A stretch of DNA of 59,610 bases from an uncultured Duodenibacillus sp. (lineage in GTDB: Bacteria > Pseudomonadota > Gammaproteobacteria > Burkholderiales > Burkholderiaceae_F), in the NCBI GenBank assembly GCA_944390745.1, contig CALXQK010000018.1, forward strand, positions 1 through 59,610. The letters run 5' to 3'. Positions 44,196 through 53,400 of this stretch are shown piece by piece. Position 1 is the first letter of the stretch. Every line of letters begins with the position of its first letter. The notes under the pieces are model-generated. The model was not told where the DNA came from. It worked only from the letters and a program-made list of their open reading frames with translations, and searched no databases. Made by a program: the position numbers and the translations under genes.

Positions 44196-44939
44196 CTAGC
44201 GCATCATCGCGTCAAAGAACATCCACTCGTGCCAGCAGCCCGCGGCAAACACGTCGGTCATGCGCGCACGGCCCGCCTGGCTCTCACGGGCGGCAAAGTG
44301 ATCGGCAATGGCAAGAATGCGGCGCGCCGACTGCGCGGCAGCCTCCGAGCCCATGCCTTCAACCCATTCGCGAAAGGGGTTGCCCTCAATGCGCGCCGTC
44401 GGGCGCAGGGCGCGGCCGAACTCGTCCCAGATCAAAAAGCACGGCAGCGCCGAGGCAACCGCGGCGGCAGGGCTTGCATCCGCGCAATAGCGCGACTCAT
44501 AGGCAATGTAGCTTTGCGCCGCAGGCTCGGCCGCAGCGTCCGGGAGGGTCTTGGCGCCGGTGAGCCTCAGGATGTAGTCGGCCGTCCACGTGCGCAGATC
44601 GCGCGTCTCCTGCGCCCAGACCGAAAAGCTCTGCGCGCTGCCGCCCGGGCCGCCCTCGCGGTTCATGCGCCCTGAGAGCGCATCGAGCACGCGCGCGTAG
44701 TTGTCAAGGTATGCAAGGTTCTGCTGCAGGTAGCCCGCAAGCGTCTCGCGCGGCAGCGTGCCCGCAAAGACGCCCGCAACAAAGGGGTGGCGCGCGACGG
44801 CCTGCGCGACCGGGCGCGCAATCGCAAGCGCTTCCGCGCTCCAGGCGCCGGAGGCGGCGCCGGCAACCCGGGCAAGCCCTGCAGCCGGGACCAGGGCGCC
44901 TGCCGCGGCCGTCAGAAGAAAGGTTCGACGATTCGTCAT
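44196..44939 (-). CDS. TenA-family protein with Tat signal peptide
   Basis: The 247-residue precursor begins MTNRRTFLLTAAAGALVPAAG, a twin-arginine signal (RRTFL). The mature part is TenA/THI-4-like: HPFVAGVFAGTLPRETLAGYLQQNLAYLDNYARVL, the active-site Cys in SALPCFLIWDEFG, and a C-terminal CWHEWMFFDAM segment. TenA proteins hydrolyse thiamine breakdown products in the cytoplasm, so a Tat-exported version is unusual. No thiamine genes or TPP riboswitch lie nearby. It overlaps the end of the arginase-family remnant by ATGA, so the genes were or are translationally coupled downstream of thrC. Confidence 0.85.
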   Translation of the reverse strand: MTNRRTFLLTAAAGALVPAAGLARVAGAASGAWSAEALAIARPVAQAVARHPFVAGVFAGTLPRETLAGYLQQNLAYLDNYARVLDALSGRMNREGGPGGSAQSFSVWAQETRDLRTWTADYILRLTGAKTLPDAAAEPAAQSYIAYESRYCADASPAAAVASALPCFLIWDEFGRALRPTARIEGNPFREWVEGMGSEAAAQSARRILAIADHFAARESQAGRARMTDVFAAGCWHEWMFFDAMMR

Positions 44940-45122
44940 GATTGTTCAATGGCCTTGGTGCGGCCGGTGAGGATGGGAAGCTTCGCAAAAAAGCCCGCGA
45001 GCCGCTCCTCGTCAAAGGGAAGATATTCGGCGATGGTGAGCGCGGCCACGTCGGAGGCCCCGGCGACGGCCCTTGGAACCGCCGCCGACGTGGTCCGGAT
45101 AAAAGAGCCGAACGGTCTTCAT
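44936..45122 (-). pseudogene. Arginase-family gene remnant (internal deletion and frame break)
   Basis: From the ATG at 45122 the first codons read MKTVRLFYPDHVGGG, like the N-terminus of one group of arginase-superfamily proteins. In a different frame the segment then reads VAGASDVAALTIAEYLPFDE and on to LPILTGRTKAIEQS before TGA at 44936-44938, like the C-terminus of the same group. The length, 187 nt, is not a multiple of three, so most of the gene is gone and the ends are out of frame. The stop overlaps the start of the TenA gene (ATGA), and the start lies 7 nt after thrC, so it was once a full operon member. Confidence 0.6.
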
Positions 45123-45129
45123 GCGGACT

Positions 45130-46587
45130 TCACGCCTTGCAATCCTGCAGCGTCCTGCGAATGAATGCCTTGACGGCCTCGACGTCGGCGTCCATCACGA
45201 GCACCTTCTGCGGGCGCTTTTCAATGCCCCGGTAGGCCTCGGGCTCAACGGGATCAACTCCCGTCGCCTCGCGGATCGTCTCGGCAAACTTGGCCGCAAG
45301 CGCCGTTTCAAGCACAAGCATCTTGACGCCCTCGCGCCGGTGGGCGCGCGCGGCGTTGAGGCCGTCGGCGGTGTGCGGGTCGATCATGACGCCCTCGCGC
45401 TGCCAGAGTTCGGCAATCGTCCTCACCCGGTCGGCATGGGTGCTTCGTGCGGCCGCAAAGCCGCTGGCGCGCACGGCCGCCATTTCCTCGGGCGAAAGCG
45501 CAAAGCCGCCCTTGTCGGCAACCTCGCTCCAGAGCGCGCGCACGCGCCCGGGGTCGCGCCCGACGATGTCGTAGATGTAGCGCTCGAAGTTGCTTGCCTT
45601 GGAGATGTCCATCGAGGGCGAGCTCGTCACGTAGGTGTGGGCGGCGTCGCGCACGCGGTAGACGCCCGTCGTGAAGAACTCATAGAGCACGTCGTTTTCA
45701 TTGGTGGCAACGACGAGCTGCCCCACGGGAAGCCCCATCTGCTTGGCGATCCACCCTGCGAGCACGTCGCCGAAGTTGCCCGAGGGCACCGAGAAGTCGA
45801 CGATCTCATCGGGTCGCGCGGCAGCCTGCAGCCAGCCCTTGAAGTAGTAGACCACCTGTGCGGAGATGCGCGCCCAGTTGATGGAGTTCACTGTTCCGAT
45901 CGAGCACTCGGTCTTGAAGCGCGCGTCGCTGCTTGCGGCCTTGACGATGTCCTGCGCGTCGTCAAAGGCGCCGCGCACGGCGATGTTGTAGATGTTGGCG
46001 TCGTCGAGCGAATACATCTGCGCGCGCTGAAACGCGCTCATGCGTCCCTCGGGCGAGAGCATGAAGACGCGAATGCCGCGGCGCCCGCGCATGGCGTATT
46101 CGGCCGCCGACCCCGTGTCGCCCGAGGTCGCCCCGAGGATGTTGAGCTGCGCGCCGCGCTCGGCCAGAAGCATTTCAAACAGGCCCCCGAGGTACTGCAT
46201 GGCCATGTCCTTGAAGGCAAGCGTGGGGCCGTTGGACAGCGACAAGAGCCCGCAGGCGCCGCCATCAATCCAGTGCACGGGGGTGATGAGCGTCGCGTCG
46301 TCCTCGGGCCTTCCGTTGCAAAAGCGCCCGGGCACGTAGGTCGCGCGCAGCAGATCGCGCAGCTTCTGGGGATCAATGTCGTCGGCAAAGCGGCGCATCA
46401 CCTCAAAGGCGAGATCGGCGTAGGAGAGATTTTTCCAGCTGAAGATCATCCCGGCGTCAATCTGCGGATAGTGCGCCGGCAGATACAGGCCGCCGTCGCG
46501 GGCCAGGCCCGTGAGCACGATGTCGCTGTAGCCCTCCCCGGCGTCTTCGCCGCGGGTGGAGCGGTAGGTCATCTTTTGGGTCGTCAT
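45130..46587 (-). CDS. thrC: Threonine synthase
   Basis: The 485-residue PLP enzyme converts O-phosphohomoserine to threonine. Evidence includes MTYRSTRGEDAGEGYSDIVLTGLARDGGLYLP at the N-terminus, the PLP-lysine motif TLAFKDMAMQYLG, ATSGDTGSAAEYAMRGR (phosphate loop) and the long-form insert KASNFERYIYDIVG. The ATG at 46587 (MTTQKM) is preceded by CAGGAAA at good spacing. It follows hom by 40 nt. Confidence 0.97.
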   Translation of the reverse strand: MTTQKMTYRSTRGEDAGEGYSDIVLTGLARDGGLYLPAHYPQIDAGMIFSWKNLSYADLAFEVMRRFADDIDPQKLRDLLRATYVPGRFCNGRPEDDATLITPVHWIDGGACGLLSLSNGPTLAFKDMAMQYLGGLFEMLLAERGAQLNILGATSGDTGSAAEYAMRGRRGIRVFMLSPEGRMSAFQRAQMYSLDDANIYNIAVRGAFDDAQDIVKAASSDARFKTECSIGTVNSINWARISAQVVYYFKGWLQAAARPDEIVDFSVPSGNFGDVLAGWIAKQMGLPVGQLVVATNENDVLYEFFTTGVYRVRDAAHTYVTSSPSMDISKASNFERYIYDIVGRDPGRVRALWSEVADKGGFALSPEEMAAVRASGFAAARSTHADRVRTIAELWQREGVMIDPHTADGLNAARAHRREGVKMLVLETALAAKFAETIREATGVDPVEPEAYRGIEKRPQKVLVMDADVEAVKAFIRRTLQDCKA

Positions 46588-46627
46588 GAGTTGTTTCCTG
46601 AACGCATTCAAGCAGCGTTGAATCCTC

Positions 46628-47947
46628 TTAGTTCATCTCTTCCTTGCGCAGCATCACCACCGGGCCGTGGACGTTGTCCAGAGCCTCGATGGCGGCGATG
46701 GCGCGCCGCACGGCGCCCTCGACGGCACTGTGGGTGAGGATGACGATTTCAGTGCTCTCCTCGCCGGGCTCGGAGCCGCGCTGCACCATCGTCTCAATGG
46801 AGATGGCGTTGTCGGCGAAGATGCGCGCAATGTCGGCCAGAACGCCGGGCTTGTCGGCCACGCCGATGCGCATGTAGTAGGAGCTCACCGTCTCGTCCAT
46901 CGGCAGCCAGACGGTGTTGTCCTGCGGCGCAAGCGCAGCCATGCGCTCGGCAAGATAGGTCGGGTTGGCGCGGCGGCCATGCATCAGGCGCGCGATGTCC
47001 ACAAGGTCGGCGACCACGGCCGAGGCGGTGGGCTCGGCGCCGGCGCCGCGGCCGTGATAAAGCGTCGTGCCGACCGCATCGCCCTTGACGACGACGGCGT
47101 TCATCACGCCCTCGACGCTTGCCATGAGACGCCGCTTGGGCACCAGGGCCGGGTGCACGCGAAGCTCGATGCCGCGCGCGGTGCGCTTGGTGATGCCCAG
47201 CAGCTTGATGCGGTAGCCGAACTCCTCGGCGTACTCGATGTCCTCGGCGGCAAGCTTCGTGATGCCCTCGACGGAGGCCGCCTTGAAGTTCACGGGCGTG
47301 TGAAAGGCAAGAGCGCTCAGAATCGTGATCTTGTGCGCGGCATCGATTCCTTCGATGTCGAAGGTGGGATCGGCCTCGGCGTAGCCCAGGGCCTGCGCCT
47401 GCGCAAGCGCCTCGTCAAAGGAGAGGCCCTTTTCGCGCATGGTGGTGAGAATGAAGTTGCTCGTGCCGTTGATGATGCCCATCACCCACTCGATGCGGTT
47501 GGCTGCCAATCCCTCGCGCAGCGCCTTGATGATGGGAATGCCGCCCGCGACGGCCGCCTCGAAGGCCACGACGACGCCCGAGCGCCGGGCGGCGTCAAAG
47601 ATTTCATTGCCGTGCAGCGCCAGCAGCGCCTTGTTGGCGGTCACCACGTGCTTGCCCGCGGCAATCGCCTCGAGCACAAGCGTGCGCGCGGGCTCAATGC
47701 CGCCCATCACCTCGACGACGATGTCGATGTCGGGATCGCGCGCGAGCGCGTGCACGTCCGAGGTGACCTCCACGCCCTCGTCGACCACCCCGCGGGCGCG
47801 CTCAAGATTGCGGCACGCCACGGTCTTCACCACGAGCTCTGCGCCGCAGGCGGCCAGAAGGTCCCGGGCATTGCGCTTGAGAACGGCGTATGTGCCGCCG
47901 CCCACGGTTCCGAGTCCCGCAAGGCCCAGACGAATGACTTCCTTCAT
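46628..47947 (-). CDS. hom: Homoserine dehydrogenase
   Basis: A 439-residue enzyme: an NAD(P)-binding domain starting IRLGLAGLGTVGGGTYAVLKRN, a catalytic domain with the TANKALLA and GGIPIIKALREGLAANRIEWVMGIINGTSNFILT motifs and the conserved Lys, and a C-terminal ACT domain (from about 360) for threonine feedback. It reduces aspartate semialdehyde to homoserine. The ATG at 47947 gives the normal length; open frame upstream belongs to no family. Order alaC-hom-thrC on one strand is typical of betaproteobacteria. Confidence 0.97.
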   Translation of the reverse strand: MKEVIRLGLAGLGTVGGGTYAVLKRNARDLLAACGAELVVKTVACRNLERARGVVDEGVEVTSDVHALARDPDIDIVVEVMGGIEPARTLVLEAIAAGKHVVTANKALLALHGNEIFDAARRSGVVVAFEAAVAGGIPIIKALREGLAANRIEWVMGIINGTSNFILTTMREKGLSFDEALAQAQALGYAEADPTFDIEGIDAAHKITILSALAFHTPVNFKAASVEGITKLAAEDIEYAEEFGYRIKLLGITKRTARGIELRVHPALVPKRRLMASVEGVMNAVVVKGDAVGTTLYHGRGAGAEPTASAVVADLVDIARLMHGRRANPTYLAERMAALAPQDNTVWLPMDETVSSYYMRIGVADKPGVLADIARIFADNAISIETMVQRGSEPGEESTEIVILTHSAVEGAVRRAIAAIEALDNVHGPVVMLRKEEMN

Positions 47948-48054
47948 ATTGCGTTTGAGATGCAAGAGCGCGCAGCGCGCGCTCCCTGTCTCTTCTCCTT
48001 GTTGTATCTTGTCCTGGGTTTTCAGATGGATGTCGGCATCAAGTCCGCGGGCTC

Positions 48055-49263
48055 TCAGCTGCGGGGCGCATCCGGATCGATGAGCCCGTCCTGGCGAAAC
48101 ATCTGCTTGATGCCGTGAAGGGCCTGGCGGCACCGGTACTCGTTCTCGATGAGCGCAATGCGCACATGATCGTCGCCGTACTCGCCGAAGCCGATGCCGG
48201 GGCTGACGGCCACCTTGGCCTTTTCGAGCAGTTGCTTGCTGAACTCGACCGAACCGAGGTGCGCATAGGGCTCGGGGATCTTCGCCCAGATGTACATCGA
48301 CGCCTTCGGGCACTCGACGGGCCAGCCGATGTCGTTGAGCCCCTTGACCATGATGTTGCGGCGCTTGGTGTACTTCTGGCGCACCTCCTCAACGCAGCTC
48401 TGGTCGCCCTCGAGCGCCTCAATGGCCGCCACCTGGATGGGCGTGAAGGTGCCGTAGTCGTGATAGCTCTTGATGCGCGCCAGGGCGTGCACGAGGTCCT
48501 TGTTGCCCACCATGTAGCCGATGCGCCAGCCGGCCATGTTGTAGGACTTCGACATCGTGAAGAACTCCACGGCCACATCCTTGGCGCCGGGAACCTGCAT
48601 GATCGAGGGCGCCTTGTAGCCGTCGTAGCAGATGTCGGCGTAGGCAAGGTCGTGCACCACCCAGATGCCGTAGCGGCGGCCAAGCTCGACCACCTTCGAG
48701 AAAAACTCCAGATCAGCGCACTGCGCGGTCGGGTTGGAGGGAAAGCCCAGAATCATCATCTTCGGGCGCGGCACGGTCTCCACGATGGCGCGCTCGAGCT
48801 CGGCCAGAAAGTCCGTTCCCGGAATCATCTTCACCGAGCGCACGTCGGCGCCGGCAATCACCGCGCCGTAGATGTGGATCGGATAGCTCGGATTGGGCAC
48901 AAGCACCGTGTCGCCGCGATCGGTGCAGGCAAGCATCAGGTGCGCGATGCCCTCCTTGGAGCCGATGGTGACGATCGCCTCGGTCTCGGGGTCGATGTCG
49001 ACGTCGAACTTGCGCTTGTACCAGTTGGAGATGGCCTTGCGCAGGCGCGGAATGCCGCGCGAGACCGAGTAGCCGTGCGTGTTGTCGCGCCCTGCAACCT
49101 CAATGAGCTTGTCGACGATGTGCCGCGGCGTCGGGCCGTCGGGGTTTCCCATTGAGAAGTCGATGATGTCCTCGCCCCGGCGGCGTGCCGCCATCTTGAG
49201 CTCATTGGTGATGTTGAAGACGTAGGGCGGAAGACGTTTGATGCGCGCAAAATCTGTGTTCAT
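48055..49263 (-). CDS. alaC: Alanine/glutamate aminotransferase AlaC-type
   Basis: The 402-residue PLP aminotransferase (fold type I) starts [42 protein letters not shown]. It has [27 protein letters not shown] and the PLP-lysine motif [19 protein letters not shown]. These features match AlaC, which makes alanine from pyruvate. The gene commonly precedes hom in Burkholderiales. The gap to hom is 107 nt. Confidence 0.93.
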   Translation of the reverse strand: MNTDFARIKRLPPYVFNITNELKMAARRRGEDIIDFSMGNPDGPTPRHIVDKLIEVAGRDNTHGYSVSRGIPRLRKAISNWYKRKFDVDIDPETEAIVTIGSKEGIAHLMLACTDRGDTVLVPNPSYPIHIYGAVIAGADVRSVKMIPGTDFLAELERAIVETVPRPKMMILGFPSNPTAQCADLEFFSKVVELGRRYGIWVVHDLAYADICYDGYKAPSIMQVPGAKDVAVEFFTMSKSYNMAGWRIGYMVGNKDLVHALARIKSYHDYGTFTPIQVAAIEALEGDQSCVEEVRQKYTKRRNIMVKGLNDIGWPVECPKASMYIWAKIPEPYAHLGSVEFSKQLLEKAKVAVSPGIGFGEYGDDHVRIALIENEYRCRQALHGIKQMFRQDGLIDPDAPRS

Positions 49264-49828
49264 ATCGCTGTTGAGGGCGCTTTTTGTGGGCTGAGGGATG
49301 CCCGGAAAGGCGCACGTCTAAAAAAAAGGTGAAAAAAAATGACGGCTGCGGTCTGGCGGGAGGTCCGCTTGGGGCGGTGCGCGAAAGGGGCCCTCGAGGC
49401 GCCTGGCCGGTGAACTGCCGCGCGCTTGCGCACGAGGCTTTTCATGGGAACATGGGTCCCATGTCTGGCAGCATTCCGGCATTTTCGTCCTGCTGACAAA
49501 CGCCGGAGCACTGCGGGCGCGTCCACGCCGCCCCCTCGGGTCCGGAAAAGTCCTCACGGCCGCCCGGCGCCCGAGTTCCTGAAGTCAGAAGAATTGCAGG
49601 GGTTGGAAAAACGCCTGCAAGTGCAACTATACCTGCTATCCACTCCCTTTCCCGCGCAAGGCGCGGTTCGTGCGGATGCGCCCGCGCGCAGACAAAGCCG
49701 AAATCTGTCGCGAAAGCTGCCTTCAGCGGGCCTTTTTGCGGCAAAATTCCCGCATCCGCACCCGCTCTGGCGGCCCTTCATCATCAGGGGCCGCCTGCGG
49801 GGCGCCAATTTTTCGGAGATACAGGATC
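49264..49828. other. Divergent intergenic region between alaC and bcp
   Basis: In 565 bp no reading frame looks coding. Visible items are an A-rich run of eight near 49320 and another near 49332, a perfect ACATGGG-T-CCCATGT palindrome (49450-49464), and TATACC near 49629 that could be a -10 for bcp. Promoter assignments are not secure. Confidence 0.5.
49450..49464. promoter_or_regulatory. Perfect palindrome ACATGGG-T-CCCATGT
   Basis: A 7-1-7 inverted repeat lies 187 bp before alaC and 365 bp before bcp. Size and symmetry fit a dimeric repressor operator; the cognate protein is unknown. Confidence 0.35.
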
Positions 49829-50296
49829 ATGTACAGCATCGGCGACTCGGCGGCCGGCATCAAGGCCCCGTCCACGCTCGGCACCTTCGACATGCAGGCC
49901 CGCAGGGGCCGCTGGGTGGTGCTCTACTTCTACCCCAAGGACAACACCTCGGCCTGCACGCTTGAGGCGCGCGACTTTTCCGCGGCGCGCGAGACCTTCG
50001 CCGCCGAGGGCTGCGACATCGTCGGCGTCTCGCGCGACAGCCTGCGCACGCACCAGGGCTTCTGCACGCGCCAGGAGCTTTCCATCGAGCTCGTCAGCGA
50101 CGCTGACGAGACGCTGTGCACGGCCTTTGACGTGATCAAGCCCAAGGTGATGTACGGCAAGCCCTGCCGCGGCATTGTGCGCTCGACCTTTCTCATCAAC
50201 CCCGAGGGCGTGATCGTGCGCGAGTGGCGCAAGGTGAAGGTCCCCGGCCATGTCGAGGCCGTGCTCGCGGCGCTGCGCGAGGAAAAGGCCGCCTGA
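49829..50296 (+). CDS. bcp: Peroxiredoxin, Bcp/PrxQ type
   Basis: The 155-residue thioredoxin-fold peroxidase has WVVLYFYPKDNTSACTLEARDFSAARETF with the peroxidatic Cys in TSACTLEA, then VGVSRDSLRTHQGFCTRQELSIELVSDADE. The usual motif is TPGCTxE; TSACTLE is a mild variation. The second CysPrxQ position (five residues after the first) is Ala, so resolution may be 1-Cys type. It reduces hydrogen and organic peroxides. GGAG lies 10 nt before the ATG. Confidence 0.92.
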   Translation: MYSIGDSAAGIKAPSTLGTFDMQARRGRWVVLYFYPKDNTSACTLEARDFSAARETFAAEGCDIVGVSRDSLRTHQGFCTRQELSIELVSDADETLCTAFDVIKPKVMYGKPCRGIVRSTFLINPEGVIVREWRKVKVPGHVEAVLAALREEKAA

Positions 50297-50410
50297 CGCC
50301 CTGCGCCCCCTCGGGCCTCGGCCTGAGGGACGGGCGACGTCAATATTTTCAAATCCGGCCTTCCCCGGGGTCGTCCCATTTGCAAGAACTGCAAGACCCT
50401 TCAGGACCTC

Positions 50411-53400
50411 ATGTCAACATCACTTCAGCATCTTCCCCGACCGGTTCTTTCCCAGCTTGCCCGCGCCGCGCGCGGACAAAGCGAGCAGCCTGCCCCGGAG
50501 CGCGCGCTGCGCGCGCTTTTTGCGCAGCTTCCCTCCCCGATCCTGCGGCGGCTTTTTTCCCTTCGCAAGGGAACGATTCGCCTTGTCCCCTCGCGAAGCA
50601 TCCTGCCGCCCGAGGCGAGCTGCACGCATGCAGGCCGGGTCTTTGCGCTGCCGGCGGTCTGCTTTCGCGACCGCGTCGTGGTCGACATCGGCTCACCGGC
50701 GACAGCCGGGCGGATGGCCGCCTCCATCCTCTCGGCCGCAGGCATCGCCTCGGCCTCGGAGGCGCCCCTTGTGAAGCGGCTGCAGCTGCGCGCGTTTCAG
50801 GTCATGCAGGCCTGCGCCTGCCGCGGCGGCAGCAGGGGTGAGTTCTGGCGGCGCGTGCGCAGCCGCATGATCGCCGCGGGCATCACCCCGGCCGAGGCCC
50901 TGGTTGAGGAGGCCTTTGCGGCGCTTGACTTCGACTTCAGTCGCCTTGAGGCGCTGCGGCCCCAAAACCTGCGCAGGATTCAGTCCGGCGGCGCCTCGCA
51001 CCCCGAAATGGACGGTCTCGGTCTGGAAGAGCCGCTTGCTGTGACGGCGCTTGCGCTTGCCTGGCGCAGCATGCTGCGCCTTCAGGGCCGCGCGAAGCGG
51101 ACCCTGCCCTGGTCGCGGTGCAGGATCAGCGCCGGATCCGCCCGTGCGGCCCGCCGTGAAGTGTTCCTGATGCGTCTGGGCATTGATTGCGAGGGTGATC
51201 GTCCCTTTGCCGCCGACGTCTTCGACCATCCGCAGCTTGCCGCCTCAACAACCCCGCTGCGCGTGCCCGGACCCGGGGATTTCTGGCCGGGCGCTGATTT
51301 CGGCGGCAACATGGTGCAGGGGCTTTATTTCCCGCGCATTCCGACCCCCGAGCTCAGGGCGGGCAAGACGTACTTCTACGATCCGGCCACGACGAGTCTG
51401 GGCGGCCGGGACTTCTGCCAGCCCTTCAGCAGCAACACCCAAATCCGGCTCGGCGCACCGGGCCGGGAGATTGACATTGAGGCGTTCGAGGGGCTCTGCA
51501 GGCAGCCTGCGTCGGAGATCGCGCTCTTTGAGCTGCCCTCGGAGAATCTGCAGAAGGACGGCTCGGCAAGGGGCAGCCATCCCGTCCCCGCGCTTCTGAC
51601 TGCGGCGTGCTTTTGCAAGGGGTCCGCAAGCAAGATGACGCTGCCGCCGATTCCGTCGCTGCGCTTTCACGACCTTCAGACAGGCATTCTGATTGAGTCG
51701 GTGCGCAGCACAAACCACCCGGCGCTGCCTGCCATGCGGCTCAGAATGCATGCTCTGGGCGTCGTCGACGCCCTGTGCTCGTCGTGGGTTGACCAGTGCG
51801 AAAAACTGCGGCTCAACACGCCCTACCGGGCAAGCCTCAGCTTCTGGGCCTCCCGGATCGAGCCCGCCGCGAGCAGCTGCAGCGGCGCCAGAACGGGCGT
51901 GCTGCGCCGCAACCCCGGCACGGCCCAAAGCGAGCTTTATTTTCTCGCGGGCGCCGTCGCAGGAAAGGCGCGGATTGCAAAGGGCGTCATGGTGCTGCTT
52001 GAGGCAAGGCTTGACGCAGCGCAGAAGCTTCCCGACACCTACGTCGTCGTTTCCGAAGCGCTTCTGAAAAAGCTTGACGTCAAGCCGGGCGCCCCGCTTC
52101 TGGCGCGCGGCGTCTTCGTGTGCGAGAACTTCACGAGAACCTCGGGCTTCATGACCACGGGCGAGGAGCTCAATCAAATTCCAAGGGCGTTCCTGCCGCC
52201 CGCTGCCGGCGAACCCCGGCGGCGGCGCCGGCCTTCGATCGCTCCCTCCGAGCGGCTGATGACGCCCCAGGGCATTTCGCCCGACAACCGCAGGATGATG
52301 CGAAGGCGCTCGTTCACCGAGCTTGAGGCGCGCGCAAGGACCGGCGACACGGCCTCGCTGATGATGCTCTACAAGAGGCTTCCGAACGCCAGGCGCACGC
52401 AGGCCGCGAGAAGCCTTTCGCTTGAAGTCGACCGCATCGTGGTGCACGCGCTTGCCTGCGGCTCGGAGGGCGCCTACGAGGTGCTTGCCGCAAGCGGCAT
52501 GTGCAGGACGGTTCTCGGGCCGGATCTTGCGGCGTGCGCCCGGCGCTGGTTTCTGTGCCACGGACGCAGTGCGCGCGCCATTGTCGAGGACGCCGCCCCC
52601 GAATTCTTCGCGCTTCTCAAGGACAAGGGCGACCGCGGGGCGCGGGCGCTTCGAGCAGCCGAGCTCACCGAGCGCATTGAGCAGGCGGCCTGGTACCTCG
52701 GCGACATGCGCGCCATGCCCTTCTTTGCGCGCCTGCTTGACTATGCCGGGGCGCTGCAGCGCCCGGGCGCACTGCGCAAGGACGAGCCGCTCAACCTGAT
52801 GTCGAGCATGTCCTACAACATGCTCAAGATGATGTACGACGAGAAGCTTGCGGACCTTGCCGGCGCCTACGTCACGTCGTGCTACGAGCGCTTCGGCCGC
52901 CGCACCTGGGAGACGACCTTTGCCGAACGGCTCAGTTCGTTTGTCGAGGAGGCCGCCGCGGGGCCGCTTGAGAACATTCTCGCGATTGCCTCCATGCTTG
53001 ACATGGAGGGCGGGGCGCTTGGCGGGGACTTTGAGGCCTTCGTCATGCGCCCGGGACTCATTGAGGACGAGACGCGGCCGGACAACCGCACGCTTCGAAT
53101 TGCCGCCATGAAGCTCATGCGGTGGTTTCACCAGAAGATGCAGGCCCCGGCCCTGGCCGAGGACCTTGACTTTCTCTCCGAGGGAGACTGGCGGCAGCTC
53201 GGCTCGCAAGACGAGGTGCTCTCGGAAATCCAGCACTTTGATCTCTGGGGATTCCTCGGGCGCGAGCTCAAAAACGAGTCCCTGCCGCTTGCCGAGACAG
53301 CCATTGCGGTTGAACGCGAGCAGCTTTTGTACGGCTTGTTCTGGTCGATTCTTTACCTCGAGAAGGAGGCGGACGAGCAGAAGAAAACCGGCATCGGCGG

